DNA of 64,000 nt, from NCBI GenBank assembly GCA_963710535.1, contig CAVQAW010000007.1, forward strand, positions 186,001-250,000, read 5' to 3'. The position numbers and the translations under genes are program-made. The notes under the pieces were generated by a model. It was not told where the DNA came from, did not search any database, and saw only the letters and a program-made list of their open reading frames with translations. The stretch is from Pelagihabitans sp963710535. GTDB lineage: Bacteria; Bacteroidota; Bacteroidia; Flavobacteriales; Flavobacteriaceae. Below, piece by piece: positions 35,268 through 44,251 of the stretch (position 1 is its first letter; each line of letters opens with the position of its first letter).

Positions 35268-35975
35268 TTATTCGATCACTTCGGCTTTCTCGATATAAAT
35301 ATTCTGAAACGGCCAATCGCCCTTGCCGACCGGCTGTTGATTGATTTTATCGACCACCTCCATCCCTTCGATGACCTTGCCAAATGGCGTATAATCCCCG
35401 TCGAGGTGGTATGATCCCGGATTGGTGACCACAATGAAGAACTCAAAGGGCGATGCGAGCATATGGGGATTATCGATTTCACTGCTGGGCATCGACACCG
35501 TACCACGATCGTGCCTATATCCTTTCCTGGTGTCGGGGGGCAGAAGGTATCGCCCGATCTCACTGCGTTTTTCGGCGGTCTGTACATCATCTGAATTTCC
35601 GCCCTGTATGATGAAGTTTTTGACCACTCGGTGAAATTGGGTGCGATCGAAATAGCCCTTTCTGGTCAAATAGATAAAATTGGCCTTGTGATAGGGCACG
35701 TTGTCATACAGTTGGATCGTGAAGCTTCCCAGGCTGGTGGTGATCTTCACTTTGTTTTCCTTCAACCGTTTTTGGTAATCGAAGAAGAACGGGATCGCAT
35801 TTTCCTCATCCAGTTGAAAAGCCTTGGCTTCGACCGTATCGGTTACGACTTCGATCGAATCTTTCTTGGAGTTTTGTGGCGCTGCCGCTTCCGATTGGTT
35901 TTGCACCTTGTCCTTGCATGCTCCCATCAAAAATATTGGTATTATTGCAGCAATTGCCATTCGTTTCATCATCAT
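35268..35975 (-). CDS. Cyclophilin-type peptidyl-prolyl isomerase, lipoprotein
   Basis: A 235-residue lipoprotein with a lipobox near LMGACKD. After a roughly 60-residue linker the cyclophilin domain carries ITTSLGSFTIQLYDNVPYH, FHRVVKNFIIQGG and the PFEFFIV segment of the active site. It catalyses proline isomerisation in the periplasm and assists protein folding. Three consecutive ATG codons (35975, 35972, 35969) open the frame; any could be used. The first overlaps the start codon of the divergent NUDIX gene. Confidence 0.9.
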   Translation of the reverse strand: MMMKRMAIAAIIPIFLMGACKDKVQNQSEAAAPQNSKKDSIEVVTDTVEAKAFQLDEENAIPFFFDYQKRLKENKVKITTSLGSFTIQLYDNVPYHKANFIYLTRKGYFDRTQFHRVVKNFIIQGGNSDDVQTAEKRSEIGRYLLPPDTRKGYRHDRGTVSMPSSEIDNPHMLASPFEFFIVVTNPGSYHLDGDYTPFGKVIEGMEVVDKINQQPVGKGDWPFQNIYIEKAEVIE

Positions 35976-36615
35976 GGATTTCGATTTATTTTCAAAAAGC
36001 GTCCCAAAAATAAAAAATCTGCCCCTTCCCGGCGAGAACGCCCACTATAAAATGACGCCAGCCTTTCGTGCCCAAGAGCTCGAGGCCATTCGCTTCAAGG
36101 CCAGGAGTCCCAAAAAGGCTGGGGTAATGGCCCTTTTTTACCCGGACGATCAACAACTTACGAAATTACTGCTCATTTTAAGAAAAACCTACAAAGGGGT
36201 GCATTCCAACCAAATCGCATTTCCAGGTGGGAAGGCCGAAAAAATCGATATCGACCTCTTGCAGACCGCCCTCCGGGAAACGCAGGAAGAAGTCGGGGTA
36301 GACCCTGGACAGATCGAGGTCATACGGCAGATGAGCACGGTGTATATCCCGCCAAGTAATTTTGAGGTACAGCCCTATCTCGGATTGAGCAGGGGCGCTA
36401 CCACTTTCAGGTTGCAAAAGAGCGAAGTGGAAGCCTTGGTCGAAGTGCGGCTGGCCGATTTCCTGGACGATGCCAATGTGTTCACCCAATATTTAAACAC
36501 CTCCTATGCCAAAAATGTCGCGGTACCCGCCTTTCATTTGAACGAGCAGACGGTGTGGGGGGCAACGGCCATGATGCTGAGCGAGATCAAAGATCTGTTG
36601 AAACAGGTTTTATAA
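35974..36615 (+). CDS. CoA-pyrophosphatase-type NUDIX hydrolase
   Basis: A 213-residue NUDIX protein of the CoA diphosphatase group (NUDT7/8-like). The opening DFDLFSKSVPKIKNLPLPGE and the block NQIAFPGGKAEKIDIDLLQT before the NUDIX box (GGK...RETQEEVGV, about residues 83-106) are typical. It cleaves CoA and its derivatives to 3',5'-ADP and phosphopantetheine in the cytoplasm. Its ATG at 35974-35976 overlaps the divergent cyclophilin start codon, so its promoter must lie inside the cyclophilin gene. An upstream in-frame extension to 35824 is cyclophilin sequence read on the other strand and is rejected. Confidence 0.9.
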   Translation: MDFDLFSKSVPKIKNLPLPGENAHYKMTPAFRAQELEAIRFKARSPKKAGVMALFYPDDQQLTKLLLILRKTYKGVHSNQIAFPGGKAEKIDIDLLQTALRETQEEVGVDPGQIEVIRQMSTVYIPPSNFEVQPYLGLSRGATTFRLQKSEVEALVEVRLADFLDDANVFTQYLNTSYAKNVAVPAFHLNEQTVWGATAMMLSEIKDLLKQVL

Positions 36616-36723
36616 TCTATTTTTGGAGGATCGGTATCAATTCATTGCCCGATTTCGCCTCCCTACCAACATTTCATGGCTTGTCGCAATTTTGTTGCCG
36701 CTCATTTTGTATTTTAGCATTCT

Positions 36724-37551
36724 ATGGGAATATTTAAGGAAAACCCCTTTGGGCACATCTTGTTTTTAAAAAAATGGCTCATCCGTGTGATGGGCGTCAT
36801 CACCCATTCGAGATATAAACAGTTCAACAAATTGGAAATCGAAGGTTCTGAGGTGATTCGCAGCCTGCCCGAGACCAATGTCCTGTTCGTGAGCAACCAC
36901 CAAACCTATTTTGCCGATGTGGTGGCCATGTTCCATGTATTCAATGCTTCTTTGAAGGGCCGTGACGACAACATTAAAAATTTGGGCTATCTCTGGAACC
37001 CCAAGCTCAACATGTATTATGTGGCAGCAGCGGAGACCATGAAGAAAAGCCTGTTGACGAAAATATTCGCCTATGCCGGTTCCATCAGTGTAGAACGCAC
37101 CTGGAGGGCCGAAGGCAAAGATGTCAATCGCCAAGTGAAGATGAGCGATATTTCCAATATCGGGACAGCACTCAAAGATGGGTGGGTCATCACTTTTCCC
37201 CAAGGTACCACCACCCCTTGGAAACCCTTGCGAAAGGGCACTGCCCATATCATCAAAAAATATAGGCCCATCGTGGTACCCGTGGTCATCGACGGTTTTC
37301 GACGGTCATTCGATAAAAAGGGGTTGAGGATCAAAAAGAAAGGCATCTTACAATCGATGGTGATCAAATCGCCCTTGGAAATCGATTACGAAAATGAAAC
37401 TTCCGATCAGATCATCGAAAAATTGGAATATGCCATCGAACAGCATCCCTCGTTTTTGAAGGTGATCCCACAAGAAGAACTCATGGCCCTTGAAGAAGAA
37501 AATAAGTTGCGAAAATGGCGCAAGAACAAACCTAAACTTCCAATCGTCTGA
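36724..37551 (+). CDS. 1-acyl-sn-glycerol-3-phosphate acyltransferase (PlsC-type)
   Basis: A 275-residue membrane-associated acyltransferase that makes phosphatidate from lysophosphatidate. The catalytic His59 and Asp65 are in SNHQTYFAD, with five residues between them where the standard motif (HX4D) has four. The later FPQGTTTPWK block has Gln where FPEGT is usual. These differences look like lineage variants, since the surrounding sequence is regular. It is not in a gene cluster for lipids; 108 bp separate it from the NUDIX gene upstream. Its 3' end overlaps the convergent membrane protein gene by 20 bp. Confidence 0.85.
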   Translation: MGIFKENPFGHILFLKKWLIRVMGVITHSRYKQFNKLEIEGSEVIRSLPETNVLFVSNHQTYFADVVAMFHVFNASLKGRDDNIKNLGYLWNPKLNMYYVAAAETMKKSLLTKIFAYAGSISVERTWRAEGKDVNRQVKMSDISNIGTALKDGWVITFPQGTTTPWKPLRKGTAHIIKKYRPIVVPVVIDGFRRSFDKKGLRIKKKGILQSMVIKSPLEIDYENETSDQIIEKLEYAIEQHPSFLKVIPQEELMALEEENKLRKWRKNKPKLPIV

Positions 37552-38179
37552 GTTCCGCATAGTTTCTGTTCAGCTTTCGCAACAGCAGCCCATAGAGCAA
37601 AAAATAAATTCCTGCCATCGCCGCAACAAACAGCACACTGACAATGGTCATGGAAATGATCAGACTGCTCTTCAATTTGCCGGGCGACACATTTGTGGCA
37701 GTTTCGGGAATATCAAAAATTTCGTACAGGTTGTCACTGGAATAAATGGCAACAATGACCATAATGCACATTGCCAGTAGCATTGATAGGCTGAAGATGA
37801 CATAATGCATCACGGTTCTTCGGGTCCTCAAGATCTTTTCCATAAGCACCTTTGAATTGTCAACACTGCTGATTTCCTTGTAGCGGTTATAGAACTGATA
37901 GATAAAGTAAAAAATAACGAGGTATCCCAAGGAAAAGAAGACGGTGGTCATATTTTTGATGCCGAGCTTGTCATATATTTCAAGGCTTTTGGAAGTGCCC
38001 GGGATCAGGTATAACAAGTGGGGCAGCGCAAATTCCAAAATACTGATGATCATGATCCATTTCACGATCGAAGAAGACCGTTTCCAGATCATGCGATAAA
38101 TTTCATCGTATGAAAGCTTGGGATGTGTGTCTTCCCTTTTCTGCCAATCACGCTTGAGCAGCTCTAATTCGTCCATCAT
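37532..38179 (-). CDS. Membrane partner of the ECF sigma factor (putative regulator)
   Basis: A 215-residue membrane protein with an N-terminal charged cytosolic segment (DELELLKRDWQKREDTHPKLSYDEIYRMI) and four predicted membrane helices at about 40-55, 80-98, 120-150 and 185-205. It follows the sigma-factor gene after 4 bp and is cotranscribed, the layout in which anti-sigma factors occur. The first segment (WQKREDTHPKLSYDEIY) recalls regulators paired with such sigma factors in flavobacteria. No anti-sigma zinc motif is present, so the role as anti-sigma is inferred from position. A second ATG at 38176 could be the start. Confidence 0.65.
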   Translation of the reverse strand: MMDELELLKRDWQKREDTHPKLSYDEIYRMIWKRSSSIVKWIMIISILEFALPHLLYLIPGTSKSLEIYDKLGIKNMTTVFFSLGYLVIFYFIYQFYNRYKEISSVDNSKVLMEKILRTRRTVMHYVIFSLSMLLAMCIMVIVAIYSSDNLYEIFDIPETATNVSPGKLKSSLIISMTIVSVLFVAAMAGIYFLLYGLLLRKLNRNYAELRRLEV

Positions 38180-38183
38180 TTGC

Positions 38184-38678
38184 TTATGGATTGAGTATGG
38201 TTCTTAATTTTGTTTTGATGCGGTTCATTTTTACCCTTGCGTTCACCTCCGTGATCCCCAAGGTCTCTCCGATTTCTGAATAGTTTTTGTTCTCCAAATA
38301 AAGAAATACAAGGGCTTTGTCTATATCGCCAAGTTGTTTCACCGCATTGTACATCAATCTTAATTGTTGTTCTTCAATGGGGTCGTATTCTTCCGAACCG
38401 ATCTTAAAGATCACAGAATCGAAATCTTGGGTCTTAATCGTCCTTTTCGATTTTCGATACAGCGTGATCGCCGTGTTCAGCGCAACCCGGTACATCCATG
38501 TACTGAACTTACTTTCGTTTCTGAACTTTGGGTAGGCCTTCCATAGTTGGATCGTAATTTCTTGAAACAAATCATTATGGGCGTCCCTGTCATTTGTGTA
38601 CAGCGTGCATACCTTATGAACAATGTTCTGATTGTTCTCCAGTTCCGTCACAAATTGGTGCTCCAGTTCTTTGGTCAC
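38184..38678 (-). CDS. ECF-type RNA polymerase sigma factor
   Basis: A 164-residue sigma-70 family factor with region 2 (NQNIVHKVCTLYTNDRDAHNDLFQEITIQLWKA...WMYRVALNTAI, about 17-72) and region 4 (LGDIDKALVFLYLENKNYSEIGETLGITEVNARVKMNRIKTKL, about 117-160) with the helix-turn-helix. It directs RNA polymerase to a small regulon, presumably an envelope or stress response. The membrane protein gene follows directly. The target promoters are not evident in the window. An upstream regulator site was not recognised. Confidence 0.92.
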   Translation of the reverse strand: MTKELEHQFVTELENNQNIVHKVCTLYTNDRDAHNDLFQEITIQLWKAYPKFRNESKFSTWMYRVALNTAITLYRKSKRTIKTQDFDSVIFKIGSEEYDPIEEQQLRLMYNAVKQLGDIDKALVFLYLENKNYSEIGETLGITEVNARVKMNRIKTKLRTILNP

Positions 38679-38812
38679 TTAGAAATGGTGGGTTGATAAT
38701 CGATTAGTATGCAATAATGCAGATTCGTTACATCGCGTGTTTGAAATTTAGAAAATCGGGGTGTCGATCGAACCGAAAGGTTATCCCCGATTTCGGATTC
38801 CTTTGAAGGTTT

Positions 38813-40240
38813 TTACATCCTATAATCCAATGCAGGGGCCCTGTCGCCCAAAAGCGGCACATATTTAAAATCGGCCCCCCGGCGTTCCAGGAATTCCGCC
38901 TTGGCCTTGCTGACCAATTCTTTGTTTTGGAACAGTTCGATCGCACTCAAGGTCAGGGTCTTAGCGGCCACCATCATCCCTTTTCTGCCAATGGAAGTGC
39001 CACCTGCGGCCACAGCCTGCCAGCTATGGGCAGGGGTTCCCGGCACCCATGTCGCGGCCCCCATGCCCACGGTAGGCACGGTAAAGCTCACATCGCCCAC
39101 ATCGGTAGAGCCCGAAGCCTTGGCTTCCGTGAGGTAGGGCTGTACTTTTTTGGCGGCCGCCACATCGGCGGCCTTGTACCCCAAACTGATGGCAATTTTA
39201 TCGGCAAAGGCCTTTTCTTCAGGGGTATAATCAATGCCGCCGACTTTGGTCAGGTTATCGAACATCGCTTTTTGAAGGGTGAGGTTGGGGAGCAGCTCAT
39301 GGGTTCCGCCGATCATTTCATAGTCCATTGTGGTTCCCGTACCCAAGGCGGCACCTTCCGCGGCCTTCACGATGCGGTCGAAAATTGAGATGACCACATC
39401 CCTGGTATTGTGCCGGGCATAATAATATACTTCCGCAAAATCGGGCACCACGTTGGGTGCTTTGCCACCATCGGTGATCACATAATGTATGCGCGCTTCT
39501 TGCGGGATATGTTCCCGCATCATGTTCACCATCATATCCATCGCCTCCACCCCGTCAAGGGCAGAACGTCCTTTTTCAGGAGATCCGGCCGCATGGGCCG
39601 AAACGCCATAAAATCTGAATTTGGCCGATTTGTTTGCCAAAGCGGCGCCGGCATTGGCCTCGTTTTCATCACCGGGATGCCAGTGTAGGGCGACATCCAC
39701 GTCATCAAACAATCCTGCCCTGACCATATACACTTTGCCAGATCCCCCTTCCTCTGCAGGGGTACCATAAAATCGGATCGTTCCTTTGGTGTTGTTGGCC
39801 ACCATCCAATCCTTCACGGCTATGGCCGCAGCGGTAGACGCTGTCCCGAACAAATGGTGGCCACAGGCATGCCCGGCCGCTTTTCCGGCCGACATTTTTT
39901 CTGGTACCGCCTGTTGCGATAGCCCGGGTAGTGCATCGTACTCCCCCATAATGCCGATTACCGGTGCCCCAGCGCCATATTCCGCTATAAAGGCGGTAGG
40001 GATGCCGGCCACTCCGGTTTTGATGTTGAACCCGGCATCGGATAGGGTTTGTTGCAACAGCGCCGAACTCTTTTCTTCCTGATAGCCCATTTCGGCCATA
40101 TCCCATATGCTCTGGGCAATGGCACCGTAACTTTCGGCTTGTCCATCCAGTTTTTTCAAAACGTCGTCCACTTTTTTCTGGGCATTGCCCATTTGGATAA
40201 AAAGTAAAGTACAAATGCTCAATACAAGGGAGGTCTTCAT
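38813..40240 (-). CDS. M20 family amidohydrolase (AbgB/IAA-amino-acid hydrolase type), exported
   Basis: A 475-residue exported metallohydrolase. After the signal peptide (KTSLVLSICTLLFIQMGNAQ) come the metal motifs GEYDALPGLS and GHACGHHLFG, then GTPAEEGGSGK with the catalytic Glu pair, a dimerisation domain (about 210-330) and the late GVAT-like AHSWQ segment. It is closest to AbgB (p-aminobenzoyl-glutamate hydrolase subunit B) and related amidohydrolases. The natural amide is unknown. It is not in an operon with the sigma factor (134 bp apart). Confidence 0.88.
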   Translation of the reverse strand: MKTSLVLSICTLLFIQMGNAQKKVDDVLKKLDGQAESYGAIAQSIWDMAEMGYQEEKSSALLQQTLSDAGFNIKTGVAGIPTAFIAEYGAGAPVIGIMGEYDALPGLSQQAVPEKMSAGKAAGHACGHHLFGTASTAAAIAVKDWMVANNTKGTIRFYGTPAEEGGSGKVYMVRAGLFDDVDVALHWHPGDENEANAGAALANKSAKFRFYGVSAHAAGSPEKGRSALDGVEAMDMMVNMMREHIPQEARIHYVITDGGKAPNVVPDFAEVYYYARHNTRDVVISIFDRIVKAAEGAALGTGTTMDYEMIGGTHELLPNLTLQKAMFDNLTKVGGIDYTPEEKAFADKIAISLGYKAADVAAAKKVQPYLTEAKASGSTDVGDVSFTVPTVGMGAATWVPGTPAHSWQAVAAGGTSIGRKGMMVAAKTLTLSAIELFQNKELVSKAKAEFLERRGADFKYVPLLGDRAPALDYRM

Positions 40241-40395
40241 AAAAATTGAATTGTTTTTAGATTAAACAGCAATCGGCAACACCATAGGGTGCCGATACAT
40301 GGTACGCCATACCGTTTATGGTCCGGCATTTTTTGAATCAGGTCCTAAATATAATCAAATCCAAAATTCCACTACCATCGTTGGCTTGCTTTGTT

Positions 40396-40403
40396 TATTT
40401 TTG
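40396..40403 (+). promoter_or_regulatory. Candidate -7 promoter element of ndh
   Basis: TATTTTTG is an exact TAnnTTTG match 18 bp before the ATG at 40421. A TTG at 40381 is closer than usual, so only the -7 element is well supported. Confidence 0.4.
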
Positions 40404-40420
40404 GCGCATAAGCAGCATTC

Positions 40421-41710
40421 ATGAACATACCTAAGTCGAGCTATCCTCGCGTTGTGATCATAGGGGGCGGTTTCGGGGGCATTTCCTTGGCCCGGAACCT
40501 GAAAAATCTTGAGTTACAGGTCGTTATGCTCGATAAGCACAACTACCACACCTTCCAACCCCTTTTGTATCAAGTGTCCACAGGCGGGTTGGAACCCGAT
40601 TCGATCGCCTACCCCATTCGCAAGGTGTTGCAGGATTATGAACATTTTTATTTTAGGCTGGCCCAGGTCAAAAAAATTAAACCGACCCAAAAACTGGTGG
40701 AGACCGACATCGGGCCACTTTCCTATGACTATTTGGTTTTGGCCACGGGTTCGGTCACCAACTATTTTGGGAATACCGAAATCGAGGAGAACGGCATGGC
40801 CATGAAATCTATTCCCCAATCGCTCAACCTGCGGAGCCTGATCCTTGAAAATTTTGAAAGGGCCTTGCTCACCGATGATCTTCGCGAACGCGATGCCCTG
40901 ATGTGCTTTGTCATCGTGGGGGGTGGGCCGACAGGCGTGGAGTTGGCGGGCGCACTGGCGGAGATCAAAAAGGGAATCCTGCACAAAGACTACCCCGATT
41001 TGGATACTGGCCGTATGCAGATCAATTTGATACAATCGGGAGATCGTATCTTAAAGGAAATGAGCCCGCAAGCTTCGGAGAAGGCCGAAGCCTTTTTAAG
41101 GGGACTTGGGGTCAAGGTCTGGAAGAACGTGAGGGTCATGGGCTATGACGGCAAAGTGGTCTCCACCAAAACCGATCTTCGCTTCGAGAGTGCGACCCTG
41201 GTATGGGCCGCGGGCGTGAAGGCGGCATTGGTTCACGGTTTGGACGCCGAAGAACTGTTGGTCGGCGGGCGTATCAGGGTCAATGAATTCAATCAAATAC
41301 TGGGACATCCCGATATTTTTGCCATAGGCGATGTGGCTTGTATGGTCACAGGGGAAAGTCAGCATGGGCAGCCCATGATGGCACAGCCCGCCATGCAACA
41401 GGGCAAGCATCTGGGAGAGAATTTTGCACGGCTGTTGGATGACCGGCCCATGAAACCCTTTGAATACAACGACAAGGGCAGTATGGCCACCGTGGGGCGG
41501 AACAAGGCCGTGGTGGATCTGCCGAAATTTAGGTTTCAAGGGGTATTCGCCTGGTTTGTTTGGATGTTCGTGCACCTGTTCTTCCTGATCGGCTTCAGGA
41601 ACCGCGTAGTGGTCTTTATCAACTGGGTGTACAACTATATCCGCTTCGATCGCGAGGCCAGGTTGATCATTCGGCCCTTCAAAAAGGATTACAGCCACTA
41701 TAAAAGCTAA
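40421..41710 (+). CDS. ndh: Type II NADH dehydrogenase (NDH-2)
   Basis: A 429-residue peripheral membrane flavoprotein that oxidises NADH and reduces menaquinone without pumping protons. It has the FAD motif VVIIGGGFGG (10-19), a second dinucleotide motif FVIVGGGPTGVELAGALAEI (about 161-180) for NADH, the FQPLLYQVSTGG segment for quinone binding, and the IFAIGDVA motif for FAD (about 298-305). A C-terminal amphipathic region (FAWFVWMFVHLFFLIGFRNR) anchors it to the membrane. It is a single-gene unit with a candidate promoter upstream. Confidence 0.92.
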   Translation: MNIPKSSYPRVVIIGGGFGGISLARNLKNLELQVVMLDKHNYHTFQPLLYQVSTGGLEPDSIAYPIRKVLQDYEHFYFRLAQVKKIKPTQKLVETDIGPLSYDYLVLATGSVTNYFGNTEIEENGMAMKSIPQSLNLRSLILENFERALLTDDLRERDALMCFVIVGGGPTGVELAGALAEIKKGILHKDYPDLDTGRMQINLIQSGDRILKEMSPQASEKAEAFLRGLGVKVWKNVRVMGYDGKVVSTKTDLRFESATLVWAAGVKAALVHGLDAEELLVGGRIRVNEFNQILGHPDIFAIGDVACMVTGESQHGQPMMAQPAMQQGKHLGENFARLLDDRPMKPFEYNDKGSMATVGRNKAVVDLPKFRFQGVFAWFVWMFVHLFFLIGFRNRVVVFINWVYNYIRFDREARLIIRPFKKDYSHYKS

Positions 41711-41789
41711 TGGCAACCGCAACAGTATTCTTCGAAGTACCTTTCTTTTATTTTTTTGACGGGCCTGCACGATAAAGGGCAAACCTCGA

Positions 41790-42686
41790 TCATTTCCTTG
41801 GGTGAAACCGGTTCATCACCTCCGCGAGGTGCTTGCGGTCGATGTGCATGTATACCTCGGTCGTGGTGATGCTCTCATGGCCCAGCATTTGTTGGATGGC
41901 CCTTAGATCGGCCCCGTTTTCGAGCAGGTGGGTGGCGAACGAATGCCGAAAGGTATGCGGCCCGACACTTTTTTGCAGCCCGATCTTTTCGGCCAGTTGT
42001 TTGATGATCGTAAAGACCATCGCCCTGCTCAATTGACGGCCCCTGCGATTGAGGAAAACGATGTCTTCGAAGCCCTTTTGTATCTTTAGGTGTACCCGAA
42101 CCTCTTTCCGGTAGATGTTGATATATTTTTTGTTGATCGGGCTGATGGGCACAAAGCGCTGTTTGTCGCCTTTGCCGGTTACCTTGATGAAGTCTTCCTC
42201 GAAGTAAAGGTCTGAAAGTTTTAGCCCGGTGAGTTCCGATACCCTTAGGCCACAGCCGTAGAGGGTTTCCAGCATGGCGCGGTTCCTTTCGCCCTCGGCC
42301 GATCCCAGATCGATCGCCCCGATGATTTTGTCGATCTCGACCTCGGAAAGGGTATCGGGGAGTTTGCGCCCTATTTTGGGCGATTCGATCAGGTCCATCG
42401 GGTTGTCATGCCGGTAATCCTCAAAGATCAGGTAGCCGAAAAATCCCTTGAGGCCCGAAATGATCCTGGCCTGTGACCGGGGGTTCACGGTTCTAGCCAG
42501 CTCATAAACAAATTGCTTCACCGTTTCTTGGCCGATATTGACAGGCGTTTCGCCCAATTGGTTGGTTTCCAGGAAAAGCATCAATTTTTCAACGTCGAGG
42601 GTATAGTTGACGATCGAATTTGCGGAGAGTCCCCGTTCTATTTTCAGATAATGTTGGTAATCTTTTAGGGCCTGCTGCCAGTTCAT
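41790..42686 (-). CDS. xerD: Site-specific tyrosine recombinase XerD
   Basis: A 298-residue tyrosine recombinase that resolves chromosome dimers at dif with XerC, under FtsK control. The catalytic residues are Arg148 (GLRVSEL), Lys172 (TGKGDKQR), His244 and Arg247 (HTFRHSF), His270 (LGHESITTTE) and Tyr279. The N-terminal SAM-like core-binding domain covers about 1-95. Length and spacing match housekeeping XerD rather than an integrase of a mobile element. No dif site was recognised nearby. It is convergent with ndh. Confidence 0.93.
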   Translation of the reverse strand: MNWQQALKDYQHYLKIERGLSANSIVNYTLDVEKLMLFLETNQLGETPVNIGQETVKQFVYELARTVNPRSQARIISGLKGFFGYLIFEDYRHDNPMDLIESPKIGRKLPDTLSEVEIDKIIGAIDLGSAEGERNRAMLETLYGCGLRVSELTGLKLSDLYFEEDFIKVTGKGDKQRFVPISPINKKYINIYRKEVRVHLKIQKGFEDIVFLNRRGRQLSRAMVFTIIKQLAEKIGLQKSVGPHTFRHSFATHLLENGADLRAIQQMLGHESITTTEVYMHIDRKHLAEVMNRFHPRK

Positions 42687-42879
42687 GCTTTAAAGATACT
42701 TTAACTGCGATTCTTAGCCGCCATGGCCAAATAGGAAAATAGGCCGTTATGCGCTTTTTGGTTAAAAATAGGTAGGCTTTGCTCGTGCCGAAGAACCCCT
42801 TATAATTACAAAAATCGTTGTTCTACATCCTTTTCCCGTCGTTTGGCAACAAAAATAGTGGGCATTTCCGACAAGATGA

Positions 42880-42887
42880 TAGTTTTG
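42880..42887 (+). promoter_or_regulatory. Candidate -7 promoter element of the outer-membrane protein gene
   Basis: TAGTTTTG matches TAnnTTTG exactly and lies 27 bp before the ATG at 42914. No TTG stands at the normal distance upstream. Confidence 0.4.
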
Positions 42888-42913
42888 TACCCCTAACCAA
42901 GATAGTGAAAGGC

Positions 42914-43405
42914 ATGAAAAACAGCATCATAGTGGGCATTTTCCTAGTTTTCGGAACGGGATTGTTCGCCCAGGAAGGATTTAAGATCGGATTTCAGGGC
43001 GGCTTGCCCATCAACGAATATAACGATGTGCTGGGGGTCGTGATCGGTGTGGATGCCGGTTATATGTGGGCCCTTGGTGAAGTAGTCGATTTAGGGGTAG
43101 CCGTAGGTTTTGTGAATGGGTTTCCCGAAAAATTCCGGGAAGACACCTCCATCGATCTGCCCAATATACAGTTTGTGCCTTTGGCCGCCTCGGTAAGGGT
43201 ATGGCCTTCCAATTCATTTTCTTTCGGCCTCGACGCCGGCCAGGCCATCGGCCTCAATGAGGGGAACGACGGCGGACTCTATTACCGGCCCGTCATCGGC
43301 TATCTGATGGGCGCCACAACCGAAGTGAACCTTTCCTACACCGGTATCAGTATCGAAAACCAACCCTGGGCCACGGTGACCCTTGGGGTATTGGTCACTT
43401 TATAA
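42914..43405 (+). CDS. Small outer-membrane beta-barrel protein
   Basis: A 163-residue exported protein. A signal peptide (KNSIIVGIFLVFGTGLFAQ) is followed by alternating strands with aromatic and glycine residues (FKIGFQGGLPINE; GVVIGVDAGYMWALGEVVDLGVAVGF; and the final WATVTLGVLVTL), as in eight-stranded OMP beta-barrels. No specific family is recognised. The ATG at 42914 starts the signal peptide; an in-frame start 96 bp upstream is rejected. It stands alone between xerD and aroQ. Confidence 0.7.
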   Translation: MKNSIIVGIFLVFGTGLFAQEGFKIGFQGGLPINEYNDVLGVVIGVDAGYMWALGEVVDLGVAVGFVNGFPEKFREDTSIDLPNIQFVPLAASVRVWPSNSFSFGLDAGQAIGLNEGNDGGLYYRPVIGYLMGATTEVNLSYTGISIENQPWATVTLGVLVTL

Positions 43406-43522
43406 TGGTTTTGGCCTTATAGGCTTTCCTGAAGTTCTGGGATGGCCAAATCTTGGGAACAAAATTTGGGAAGTGGTTTCACTTCCTTTTTTTATGTGGA
43501 GAACTATTCGTTATTTTAGGGC

Positions 43523-43936
43523 ATGAAAATCATGATCATCAACGGTCCCAACCTCAACCTTTTGGGCAAAAGGGAACCCGAAGTGTACGGCGATGCCACT
43601 TTCGAGGATTATTTCAAATCGCTGCGGGAAGCCTTCCCATCGGTGGAACTATCCTATTACCAATCGAACATAGAAGGGGAGCTAATCGATAAATTACAGG
43701 AAGTAGGGTTCAGTTTTGAAGGTATCGTGCTCAATGCTGGGGCCTATACCCACACTTCCATCGGTATCGGTGATGCCGTGAAGGGCATTTCAACGCCAGT
43801 AGTGGAAGTGCATATTTCGAATACCCTGCAAAGGGAAGCCTTTCGCCATACTTCTTATATTGCACCTGCCGCCAAAGGTGTAATTCTCGGTTTTGGGCTG
43901 CAAAGCTATGCCCTGGCCATCCGTAGTTTTCTATAA
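43523..43936 (+). CDS. aroQ: 3-dehydroquinate dehydratase, type II
   Basis: A 137-residue dodecameric dehydratase of the shikimate pathway, converting 3-dehydroquinate to 3-dehydroshikimate. It has the family opening GPNLNLLGKREPEVYG with catalytic Tyr22, Asn71 and Ala-Tyr in LNAGAYTHTS, and His97 in EVHISN. It is slightly shorter than many AroQ proteins (about 145) but complete. It is in its own transcription unit; the -7 region TATTTTAG is one base off consensus. Confidence 0.95.
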   Translation: MKIMIINGPNLNLLGKREPEVYGDATFEDYFKSLREAFPSVELSYYQSNIEGELIDKLQEVGFSFEGIVLNAGAYTHTSIGIGDAVKGISTPVVEVHISNTLQREAFRHTSYIAPAAKGVILGFGLQSYALAIRSFL

Positions 43937-44118
43937 AGCGTGTTCTTTCTATCTCAATCGGGTAGGTTAATTCTTACTCAATAATAACATTTATACTTAC
44001 ATAATTGGACCAATGGTATGTTATTATCGGTGTTTCACTGATTTGTTTATATTCTTTTTATTGAATTATCAATTTTTAACATAATTCTATTTATCTTGCC
44101 TAAAATTTAACAATCTCT

Positions 44119-44127
44119 CCCCCCCCC
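44119..44127 (+). repeat. Homopolymer (C)9 tract
   Basis: Nine consecutive C about 245 bp upstream of the protease start codon. Long C or G runs are rare in this window. This length is within the range at which slipped-strand mispairing occurs in other bacteria, so it could alter the spacing of a regulatory element. Confidence 0.6.
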
Positions 44128-44251
44128 TATTTATTAAAGATTCCCCAAGGATCTTATCGTTTTCATATTCTGCTTTGCGTAAACCATAATGGAGCGATCC
44201 ATTTGCGCAGCTGCCCATCACTGTTTGTTGGGCAATTAACGGCATTTGTTT

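Noticed and set aside
41790..42686. Integrase of a mobile element
   Set aside because: Length, motifs and the housekeeping surroundings fit chromosomal XerD; no att sites or element genes are present.
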